Positions 1 to 5,115 of a stretch of DNA of 5,115 bases are shown piece after piece. The stretch is from an uncultured Ruminococcus sp. (GTDB lineage: Bacteria; Bacillota; Clostridia; Oscillospirales; Acutalibacteraceae): positions 1-5,115 of the forward strand of contig CACYDE010000294.1 in NCBI GenBank assembly GCA_902773045.1, read 5' to 3'. A program made the position numbers and the translations under genes. Under the pieces are notes generated by a model. That model was not told the DNA's origin. It saw nothing but the letters and a program-made list of their open reading frames with translations, and did no database searches. Position 1 is the stretch's first letter, and each line of letters opens with the position of its first letter.

Positions 1-44
1 GGAAGTGCCCTTGGGGTACGTCAGTATTCCTGCGGCGTTTTTAT

Positions 45-60
45 GCACTCTGCCGAAAAA
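45..60 (+). repeat. Left copy of a 16-bp direct repeat flanking the operon
   Basis: GCACTCTGCCGAAAAA here matches GCACTCTGCTGAAAAA at 4667-4682 at 15 of 16 positions, in the same orientation. The two copies sit just outside the promoter and inside the terminator, so together they bracket the three-gene unit. Similarity does not extend beyond the 16 bases on either side. It may be a relic of a shared terminator-like element, a recombination scar, or chance, because the A-run lowers its information content. Confidence 0.4.
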
Positions 61-81
61 ATCTACTGCGCATCTTCGGCA
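51..81. other. Inverted repeat in the leader (7-bp stem, 17-base loop)
   Basis: TGCCGAA (51-57) is complementary to TTCGGCA (75-81). A second short pairing, GCACA (79-83) with TGTGC (89-93), overlaps its right edge. No T-run follows in either direction, so it is not a convincing intrinsic terminator. It lies upstream of the -35 box and so would not be in the operon transcript. It could be the degraded end of an upstream unit. No gene is recognisable in 1-126. Confidence 0.3.
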
Positions 82-126
82 CAATCTCTGTGCGGTATTG
101 CCTTAAAGAAATTTACTCGCATTCTA

Positions 127-155
127 TTGACATAGAGAGAACAGTGTGTTATTAT
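127..155 (+). promoter_or_regulatory. Sigma-A-type promoter of the TetR-MATE-phosphotransferase operon
   Basis: A perfect -35 hexamer TTGACA (127-132) is separated by 17 bases from a good -10 hexamer TATTAT (150-155). This predicts transcription starting near 161-163, about 45 bases upstream of the TetR start codon. It is the only strong promoter seen before any of the three genes, and the genes are tightly packed, so it probably drives all of them. A near-consensus promoter with an operator over its start site fits a unit that is strong but normally repressed. Confidence 0.8.
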
Positions 156-157
156 AT

Positions 158-186
158 CTATGAACAATTGAACTTAATGTTCATAG
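158..186. promoter_or_regulatory. Probable TetR-family operator (perfect 9-bp inverted repeat)
   Basis: CTATGAACA (158-166) and TGTTCATAG (178-186) are exact reverse complements separated by 11 bases and centred on position 172. The repeat begins 2 bases after the -10 box and covers the predicted transcription start, so bound protein would block initiation. The symmetry and placement are typical of sites bound by TetR-family dimers, and the adjacent gene encodes such a protein, so autoregulation is the natural inference. No second full copy was seen elsewhere in the window. The same arms could also form a hairpin at the very 5' end of the transcript. Confidence 0.72.
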
Positions 187-207
187 TTTGCAGGAAGGAG
201 TGAAATT

Positions 208-813
208 ATGGGTAAAGCGTTCACGGAAGACGAGAGAGCTTTTGTGCAGGATAAACTTCGGCGAACCGGGTTGAAACTGTTTGCTTACAAGGGAATAAAG
301 GGTGTTTCGATCAGAGACTTGACGAAGGCCACAGGCATTGCACAAGGAGGATTTTACACTTTTTATAAGGATAAGGACGATTTCCTTGCCGATTTGATCG
401 AACTTAGGGTCAAAGAAAAGCTTGAGAATCTTAAATGCAGAAACCAAGAGTCGCTTTCCGACCCGGTTGGATTCTTGAGCGGTATTTTCTATTCCGAAGG
501 GATGCATCTCAAAGAGAATAAAGCCTTTGATAACGCAGTCAGCGGTTCTCTCTCTTTTTTTTATGAAAACAAGGCGGATATTTATCAGCGCGTAAGCAAG
601 GCTTACAGCGATTATCTTAATGAAATGGCAGAATATTGGAGAATGAACGGTTATAAAGTATCAATGGATACAGATGGGTTCTTAAATCTTATCCGTGCTG
701 TCGGAATTATGTTTTCAAATGCTTCTCTTCTTGATGATGATTACTTTGCCAAAATATTCCGCTGTTTTTGTGAAGCGGAAACAAATATGTTCTTAAAGGT
801 GGAGAAGAGATGA
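208..813 (+). CDS. TetR/AcrR-family transcriptional regulator
   Basis: This is a 201-residue protein, the usual length for a TetR-family repressor. The N-terminal DNA-binding domain spans about residues 10-60. Its helix-turn-helix is at about 33-54, with the characteristic run SIRDLTKATGIAQGGFY followed by FYKDKDDFL. Residues 61-201 form the all-helical, poorly conserved ligand-binding and dimerisation domain, from which the inducer cannot be guessed. The ATG is preceded by AAGGAG at 195-200 with a 7-base spacer, which supports this start. Its stop overlaps the start of the MATE gene (ATGA), so the two are translationally coupled. Because the likely operator lies over its own promoter, it is inferred to repress itself and the downstream pump and phosphotransferase until a ligand binds. 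Family assignment is firm; ligand and regulon are inference. Confidence 0.93.
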   Translation: MGKAFTEDERAFVQDKLRRTGLKLFAYKGIKGVSIRDLTKATGIAQGGFYTFYKDKDDFLADLIELRVKEKLENLKCRNQESLSDPVGFLSGIFYSEGMHLKENKAFDNAVSGSLSFFYENKADIYQRVSKAYSDYLNEMAEYWRMNGYKVSMDTDGFLNLIRAVGIMFSNASLLDDDYFAKIFRCFCEAETNMFLKVEKR

Positions 814-2177
814 AGCGGAATAATGAAGAAAAAAAGCAAGCGAAATATACGACTCTGACAACGGCTGCGATATATCCTCTCTTATGGAAAATTGCAGTAC
901 CTTCCATGATCGGTATGCTGGTTTCCTCTGTATACAGTATGACAGATACATTTTTTGTAAGTAAACTTGACCGCACTGATCTGACGGCAGCCGTTGGTGT
1001 TGTTTTTTCGTTTATATCTGTCATCCAGGCAATTGGCTTCTGGTTCGGGTATGGATCCGGCAATTACATTTCACGTCAGATCGGAAAGAAAGACTTTCGC
1101 GAAGCTGCGAATATGGCTTCCATTGGTTTTACTGTGGCATCTATTTCAGGGATAGTTGTTATGATTTTAGGGTTGACTTTTATCAAACCGCTTGCAACGG
1201 TACTTGGTGCAAACACAAGTGAAGCTTTATCGGATGCGGTCACTCAGTATCTGAGAATCACGCTTATCACAGTACCTATGATGTTGATCTCAAACCTCCT
1301 TTATAATCAGCTTCGTCTGCAGGGCAGTGCGAGTGACAGTATGGTTGGGCTCTTGGTTGGAATGCTGCTCAATATGCTGCTTGATCCGCTTTTTATACTG
1401 AAATTTCAGATGGGTGTTGATGGTGCAGCCATAGCGAGCCTGATAGGCCAATCAAGCGGTGCAGTCCTTTTGTTCGTAAGTACAAGAAAAAACGGAAATG
1501 TTCCGGTTTATCCTTTTAAGGTGAAGCCCGATTTTGTTCACATGAAGGAAATACTGGCAGGCGGAGCACCGAACTTCTGCCGTCAGGGAATCAGCAGCAT
1601 TTCAGGTGTTATAATGAACCATGCAGCAGGAGGGTTTGGAGAACCTGTTATTGCCGGGATGACGATCGCGCTTCGGATCATGCAAATGGGTTATGCACTT
1701 GTTATCGGCTTCGGACAAGGGTTTCAGCCGATCTGCGCAGTCAATTACGGTGCGGAAAAATACGGAAGAATAAAAAAAGCGTTTCTGTATGCTCTTGGCA
1801 CTTCAACTATTTTTCTTATATCTGCCTCCGCGTTGTTTTTGAACTGCGGTCAAGGCTTGATCCTTCATTTCTCAACGGATACGCAGGTCGTTCAGGCAGC
1901 GAAAGATTTTTTGGACGCATTCAGCTTCATACTTCCGTTTATGGGCTACTATATCCTGATCGGAATGTTGATGCAGAATATAGGGAGATTTGGCCGGGCT
2001 ACCCTTATCACAACCATGGAAAACGGTATTTTCCTGATTCCATTGTCATTCGTTTGTCCTCTGCTTTTTGGGTATACCGGTCTGGTGTGGTGCAAGAGTA
2101 TAGCAAGCGTATGCTCACTTATTTTTTCAATGCTGATCGGAATCAAGGCTTGGAAAAAATATCTTCGTAAAGAATAA
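810..2177 (+). CDS. MATE-family multidrug efflux transporter (MepA/DinF-like)
   Basis: This is a 455-residue integral membrane protein with about 12 hydrophobic segments in two similar halves (about 20-222 and 245-447), the size and layout of MATE pumps. These pumps exchange drugs, often cationic or hydrophobic, for Na+ or H+ across the cytoplasmic membrane. Family signatures include a first helix with P31 and D46 (SMTDTFFVSKL), SRQIGKKDFREAAN at about 88-101, LRLQGSASDSM at 168-178, the NMLLDPLFI helix end at 188-196, and GQGFQPICAVNYGAEK at 302-317. The acidic residue in helix 1 corresponds in position to the coupling aspartate described in some MATE proteins; this alignment is by eye. The start overlaps the regulator's stop by 4 bp and has AAGGTGGAG just upstream (796-804). 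The lysine-rich N-terminus is cytoplasmic by the positive-inside rule. Co-transcription with a TetR repressor and a drug-kinase-like enzyme points to antimicrobial export. The substrate is unknown. Confidence 0.93.
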   Translation: MKRNNEEKKQAKYTTLTTAAIYPLLWKIAVPSMIGMLVSSVYSMTDTFFVSKLDRTDLTAAVGVVFSFISVIQAIGFWFGYGSGNYISRQIGKKDFREAANMASIGFTVASISGIVVMILGLTFIKPLATVLGANTSEALSDAVTQYLRITLITVPMMLISNLLYNQLRLQGSASDSMVGLLVGMLLNMLLDPLFILKFQMGVDGAAIASLIGQSSGAVLLFVSTRKNGNVPVYPFKVKPDFVHMKEILAGGAPNFCRQGISSISGVIMNHAAGGFGEPVIAGMTIALRIMQMGYALVIGFGQGFQPICAVNYGAEKYGRIKKAFLYALGTSTIFLISASALFLNCGQGLILHFSTDTQVVQAAKDFLDAFSFILPFMGYYILIGMLMQNIGRFGRATLITTMENGIFLIPLSFVCPLLFGYTGLVWCKSIASVCSLIFSMLIGIKAWKKYLRKE

Positions 2178-2181
2178 GGAG
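2176..2181 (+). promoter_or_regulatory. Ribosome binding site overlapping the MATE stop codon
   Basis: AAGGAG begins on the last two bases of the MATE TAA stop (2175-2177) and lies 8 bases before the ATG at 2190. It fixes the phosphotransferase start. It also implies that ribosomes finishing the transporter directly expose or re-use this site, coupling the two products. Confidence 0.8.
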
Positions 2182-2189
2182 ACGATTGT

Positions 2190-4652
2190 ATGTCAAAGTA
2201 TATTTATCCATTAAATGAAATCCGAAAGACAGATGTTTCCTCGGCGGGCGGCAAAGGTGCAAACCTGGGAGAAATGGTTTATGCCGGGATCCCTGTTCCG
2301 ACGGGTGCCGTTCTGAGTTCTGCCGCCTATGACTTATTTATAGAAAATAACCGTATTGACGTAAATCAAATTCTTGGCAGTACTTCATCAGAAAAGGACG
2401 TCTCGGAAAAAATCAGAAGTATGATTCTTGCCTCTGAAATGCCGGATGAGATTATCGCCGAGGTAAGTGCTTTTTATCATTCGTTGGGAGAAAATACTCG
2501 TGTCGCAGTCAGAAGTTCGGCAACCGCCGAGGATCTGGAGGATGCAAGTTTTGCCGGGCAGCAGGAAGCATATCTAAATGTAAGATCGGAAAGCGAGCTT
2601 CTGCTAAAAATCAAGCAGTGCTACGCCTCACTTTGGGGAGTAAGAGCGATCCATTATCGCCGTCAGTCCGGCTATGAGAATGAGAAAGTTTCGCTTGCCG
2701 TAGTTATTCAACAGATGGTGGAAAGCGACTCCGCCGGGGTAATTTTCACAAAAAATCCTTCCGGGAACACGGAGGATATACTCATAAACGCATCTTACGG
2801 ACTCGGCGAGGCAGTCGTATCCGGTCTTGTCAGCCCTGATGAGTACGTTTGCGACAGGAGCGGAAAGATAAAAAGTGCTATCATCGGCACAAAAGAAAGA
2901 AAGATAGTCTACGCAGAGACTGGTACTGTTACAGTCCCAGTCGATGAAAAGAACAGGCAGGCGCGTGCCCTTGATAATGATGCCGTGCGGATCCTTGTAT
3001 CCGAAGCATTGCATATTCAGGAGCACTACGGTCAGCCGATGGATATCGAGTGGGCAATAGCAGACGGAAGGATCTATATCTTACAAGCAAGAGCTATTAC
3101 AACCCTTGCACAAGGCGAGCTGATCAAATTTACAGATGAAGATTTTGCCGGACTGCCTGCAGCGAAACCTGTAACCGGAAAAATGCGGGAAAACATTCTG
3201 TTTAATCTCGAAAAACTCCCGATGCCGTATTTTCCTCTTGATCAGGACTTTGCCTATTTGATCGGCAAGCAGAAGGAAATACTTTTCGGGGAGTTTGGAA
3301 TTGTGATGTCACCGGAAACGCAGATGAACGAGGACGGGATATCCTCTTTCACTCTTGGCGGCAAGATGCACCTGAACGGAAAAATCCTTCATCTTCCCGG
3401 TTTGATCAAACAGATGAAGGATCACGCCGGAAACGTTGACAAATCGAGCAAGGAACTCACCGCTTGTTCTATGATTTATGAATCGGAATGCGGAAAAGAA
3501 GCAGCTGATTTACCCGAAATATCCGAGAGCCTTGCCGAACTGAGGAAGCTTATTGCACGAACTGCGTATGCTCGCTTCCGCTATGCAATTTTTCCACAGG
3601 TGCTTGAAAACAGAAGTCTTAACAAGACTCTTTCAAAAATTGATCCAAGTCTCAATTCTTTTGACTTGATGGAGGGGCTTTCCTATGTAACTGCGGATAT
3701 CAACAGAGCGCTTGCGATCCTTGCTGCCGAAATTCGAAGATCTCCCGATGTTATGCGTGATATAGCGTTGCTCTCTTATAAAGAATTAACCGTCAAATAT
3801 CCGGATATTTCTCAAAAATTTTCTGAATTTATGGAACAGTACGGTAATCGTTCGGATTATAACTGCTACTGTTTTACATCGAAATCGTGGAACGAAGAAC
3901 CTGAAAGGTTTCTGCATTCGCTTAGAATTATTCTGCGCTCAGACGAAAATGCCACTCTTTCCATGGAAGAGAGCATGAACAAATTTAATTTTATGATGGC
4001 TCGCGCAAAGCAAATACTCGGGAAGAAAGAATACATGAAATATAAATCGAAAGTGGAAGCTGTCAGACATTATCATTACATTAGAGAGGCAACACAGTAC
4101 TTGTGGGAATCCGAATTTGCCCTGTGCAGAAGACTTCTTCGTAAAGCATCAGAATTGCTTCACACAGACTATAATGATCTTCTGTATCTTTTTGCCGATG
4201 AGCTTCTCGTTGTACTGAATACGGGCACTCTTGATGAAAAGTCCGGTTTATTGATCCAAAAAAGAAAGAGTAAGCGTCCTTTGGCAGAGGCCTATTGGAC
4301 GAAAAGCATCAGCACCATGCTTGAAACAGCAACCTCCGAGATCACGGGTGTTTGCGGATCAGGTGGAAACGCAACCGGAAAAGCCTGCATCATAAACAGT
4401 CCGGAGGAATTTGATAAACTGTCGGAAGGTGATATACTTATTTGCCCACACACCGACCCGGAATGGACTCCGCTTTTTACCTTGGCAGCGGGCGTTGTTG
4501 TAGATACGGGTGGTACACTATCTCATGCGGCGATTGTAGCAAGAGAATACAAAATACCTGCTGTATTGGCAACCGGAACTGCTACGCAAAAGATAAAGGA
4601 CGGTGACATGGTGATGGTCAACGGTGACACCGGAAAAGTGGTTATAGTTTAG
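2190..4652 (+). CDS. Rifampicin phosphotransferase-like / PEP synthase-related ATP-dependent phosphotransferase
   Basis: This is an 820-residue cytosolic enzyme with the three-part layout of rifampicin phosphotransferases (Listeria RPH is about 867 residues). (1) An ATP-grasp/PPDK-N domain spans about 5-305: GGKGANLGEM with K22, VRSSATAEDLEDASFAGQQE (107-126, R108), DIEWA with E287, and LQARAIT with Q299 and R301. (2) A helical central domain spans about 315-700, including YGNRSDYNCY (551-560) and SWNEEPE. (3) A phospho-histidine swivelling domain spans about 715-820: DPEWTPLF, then TGGTLSHAAIVARE with catalytic H779, 41 residues from the C-terminus. It lacks the PEP/pyruvate-binding TIM barrel of true PEP synthase and PPDK, so a gluconeogenic role is unlikely. 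By family knowledge, ATP would phosphorylate H779 and the phosphate would pass to a substrate held in the central domain, giving AMP and Pi. Rifamycin is only one candidate substrate: the central domain looks divergent and the swivel motif reads SHAAIV rather than the THGAV/I usual in RPH. The gene is intact and the last of the operon. Confidence 0.85.
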   Translation: MSKYIYPLNEIRKTDVSSAGGKGANLGEMVYAGIPVPTGAVLSSAAYDLFIENNRIDVNQILGSTSSEKDVSEKIRSMILASEMPDEIIAEVSAFYHSLGENTRVAVRSSATAEDLEDASFAGQQEAYLNVRSESELLLKIKQCYASLWGVRAIHYRRQSGYENEKVSLAVVIQQMVESDSAGVIFTKNPSGNTEDILINASYGLGEAVVSGLVSPDEYVCDRSGKIKSAIIGTKERKIVYAETGTVTVPVDEKNRQARALDNDAVRILVSEALHIQEHYGQPMDIEWAIADGRIYILQARAITTLAQGELIKFTDEDFAGLPAAKPVTGKMRENILFNLEKLPMPYFPLDQDFAYLIGKQKEILFGEFGIVMSPETQMNEDGISSFTLGGKMHLNGKILHLPGLIKQMKDHAGNVDKSSKELTACSMIYESECGKEAADLPEISESLAELRKLIARTAYARFRYAIFPQVLENRSLNKTLSKIDPSLNSFDLMEGLSYVTADINRALAILAAEIRRSPDVMRDIALLSYKELTVKYPDISQKFSEFMEQYGNRSDYNCYCFTSKSWNEEPERFLHSLRIILRSDENATLSMEESMNKFNFMMARAKQILGKKEYMKYKSKVEAVRHYHYIREATQYLWESEFALCRRLLRKASELLHTDYNDLLYLFADELLVVLNTGTLDEKSGLLIQKRKSKRPLAEAYWTKSISTMLETATSEITGVCGSGGNATGKACIINSPEEFDKLSEGDILICPHTDPEWTPLFTLAAGVVVDTGGTLSHAAIVAREYKIPAVLATGTATQKIKDGDMVMVNGDTGKVVIV

Positions 4653-4662
4653 TTCACGACTG

Positions 4663-4706
4663 AGAAGCACTCTGCTGAAAAAGGCAAAGTGCTTCTTTGT
4701 CTTGTC
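4663..4706 (+). terminator. Intrinsic terminator of the operon
   Basis: AGAAGCACT (4663-4671) pairs perfectly with AGTGCTTCT (4688-4696). After one mismatch, TGC (4673-4675) pairs with GCA (4684-4686), leaving an 8-base loop. The stem is followed by the T-rich tail TTGTCTTGTC. It starts 10 bases after the phosphotransferase stop codon, as expected for the end of the transcription unit. The T-tract is interrupted, so termination may be partial. Confidence 0.72.
4667..4682 (+). repeat. Right copy of the 16-bp direct repeat
   Basis: GCACTCTGCTGAAAAA matches the copy at 45-60 with one difference (T for C). Here it forms the left arm and loop of the operon terminator, so its conservation may reflect a terminator-type sequence family rather than a recombination site. 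Confidence 0.4.
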
Positions 4707-4811
4707 TATGGAAAGGTTACCTTTTGAACCTATCAAAAAAATCAATAGCCGTAACGTAAGATCAAACTCATTATTTCAACCCAAATCGTTGACTTTTGCT
4801 TTTTTAGAGTG

Positions 4812-4943
4812 ATGTATAACAGCTTTATGCATATGATAGCCGACTGTGAGAATGGATTTGTCGATATGATTCTCACAACGTCTCTGTCAAGATTTGCAAG
4901 GAATTCACTGCAAAAAGCAGTTAGAATCTTACGGAAATGCTAA
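4812..4943 (+). pseudogene. Serine recombinase fragment (catalytic-domain remnant)
   Basis: An ATG-initiated 43-codon reading contains SFMHMIADCENGFVDMI (4-20) followed by LTTSLSRFARNS (21-32). These match the part of large serine recombinases that usually reads F..MI.DC..G.ID.I.TKSISRFARN. The two arginines of SRFAR, which belong to the active-site cluster of the family, are kept, but the lysine of TKS is threonine here. The N-terminal strand with the nucleophilic serine is absent, upstream codons (back to a stop at 4752) show no family resemblance, and similarity ends about residue 32 before a stop. The full protein is normally around 500 residues, so this is a non-functional relic. It indicates that a recombinase-bearing mobile element once lay here. 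The upstream bases show no ribosome binding site. Confidence 0.75.
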
Positions 4944-4998
4944 TCGGAAATACTGCTCACGGGAGTGTTATATGGCGGGGAGGTTTGGTGAGAAATAA
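4906..4998 (+). pseudogene. Fragment of a small cysteine-rich zinc-finger-type protein
   Basis: The frame is open from 4870 and the recognisable part starts at about 4906. It reads HCKKQLESYGN, then ANRKYCSRECYMAGRFGEK and a TAA stop at 4996-4998. The pattern C-K-x-x-L-x-S-Y-G-N, then R-K-Y-C-S-x-x-C-Y and a final R-F-G, looks like the C-terminal zinc-binding tail of small proteins carried on clostridial mobile elements; I cannot name the family. Cysteines are at 4909-4911, 4954-4956 and 4966-4968. The first cysteine of the expected CxxC pair is missing, since its position (4900-4902) codes for glycine. Its frame is offset by one from the recombinase piece, and the two overlap, so it has no start codon of its own and is probably a decayed, fused remnant. 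Confidence 0.5.
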
Positions 4999-5012
4999 AC
5001 TTATGACAGCTG

Positions 5013-5042
5013 TTGATATTACTGTATGGTTTATGGTAAAAT
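5013..5042 (+). promoter_or_regulatory. Predicted promoter for the gene at the right edge
   Basis: TTGATA (5013-5018) and TAAAAT (5037-5042) are spaced by 18 bases. A TG one base before the -10 (5034-5035) gives an extended -10 element. Transcription would start near 5049, about 25 bases before the ATG at 5073. It lies just after the zinc-finger fragment and is the only promoter-like sequence seen between the terminator and the next gene. Confidence 0.6.
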
Positions 5043-5072
5043 TATATCAAATAAATTCGGAAGAGAGAAAAT

Positions 5073-5115
5073 ATGACTTTATCAGAATTAAACAACGACT
5101 TTTATTTTCACGACA
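5073..5115 (+). CDS. Start of an unidentified protein, truncated by the window edge
   Basis: Fourteen codons from ATG read MTLSELNNDFYFHD and continue past the window. A purine-rich GGAAGAGAG (5059-5067) precedes the ATG with a 5-base gap, a plausible but not strong ribosome binding site. A promoter lies at a sensible distance upstream. A FHD motif near the N-terminus occurs in several small uncharacterised bacterial proteins, but the visible part is too short to assign a family or function. It is transcribed separately from the resistance-type operon. Confidence 0.55.
   Translation, partial: MTLSELNNDFYFHD

Noticed and set aside
1..135. A frame open from the left edge to a TAG at 133-135 (44 codons), and an overlapping open frame on the - strand across 1-106
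   Set aside because: No start is visible, the translation is cysteine-rich without any recognisable motif, and the forward frame ends inside the -35 box. Several frames are open at once, so neither stands out as coding.
2628..3026. A 132-codon open frame on the - strand inside the phosphotransferase gene
   Set aside because: It lies antisense to the conserved ATP-grasp domain, with no ribosome binding site and no recognisable motif; it is a shadow of the real gene. The same applies to the - strand frames at 181-507, 707-1063, 1949-2146 and 4518-4745.
2190..4652. Annotation as phosphoenolpyruvate synthase or pyruvate phosphate dikinase
   Set aside because: The protein ends 41 residues after the phospho-histidine and has no C-terminal PEP/pyruvate-binding TIM barrel. 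A helical domain separates the ATP-grasp and histidine domains instead, which is the RPH order.
4712..4724. A 13-bp palindrome AAAGGTTACCTTT
   Set aside because: Too short and A/T-flanked to claim as an operator or attachment site, with no associated promoter or second copy.
4708..4811. A 34-codon forward frame starting MERLPFEPIKK between the terminator and the recombinase relic
   Set aside because: No ribosome binding site, no motif beyond chance, and it starts in the terminator tail. A recombinase N-terminus was considered but no nucleophile-serine strand is present.
1..5115. CRISPR arrays, tRNA or rRNA genes, riboswitches, insertion-sequence ends
   Set aside because: No regularly spaced repeats, no cloverleaf or rRNA-like sequence, no recognisable aptamer in the leader, and no transposase or matched terminal inverted repeats were seen.

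Overview
The window looks like accessory DNA from a low-to-mid GC, anaerobic, gut-type Firmicute (Clostridia, e.g. Lachnospiraceae or Oscillospiraceae). This is inferred from strong AAGGAG-type ribosome binding sites, sigma-A-like promoters, a MepA/DinF-style MATE transporter, and remnants of the large serine recombinases common on clostridial mobile elements. No gene here fixes the species.

Layout: positions 1-207 are a leader with an excellent promoter (TTGACA, 17 bp spacer, TATTAT) and, immediately downstream, a perfect 9-bp-arm inverted repeat straddling the expected transcription start, which is the likely operator. A compact three-gene operon on the + strand follows: a TetR-family repressor (208-813), a 12-helix MATE efflux pump (810-2177, overlapping the repressor by 4 bp) and an 820-residue, three-domain ATP-dependent phosphotransferase related to rifampicin phosphotransferase/PEP synthase (2190-4652). 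A hairpin terminator closes the unit at 4663-4706.

Reading of the operon: a ligand would release the TetR protein and so induce its own gene, a pump that exports a cationic or hydrophobic drug, and a kinase-like enzyme that could phosphorylate the same or a related compound. The enzyme keeps the ATP-grasp residues and the phospho-carrier histidine of the rifampicin phosphotransferases. Its central, substrate-selecting domain looks divergent, so the substrate should be treated as unknown. Efflux plus phosphorylation under one ligand-sensing repressor is the most interesting hypothesis in the window.

Positions 4707-5115 are decayed mobile-element territory. A 43-codon piece of a large serine recombinase catalytic domain (4812-4943) runs into an out-of-frame piece of a small cysteine-rich zinc-finger-type protein (4906-4998). 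A new promoter (5013-5042) and the first 14 codons of another gene (from 5073) are then cut off by the window edge. A 15/16-bp direct repeat lies at both edges of the operon (45-60 and 4667-4682).
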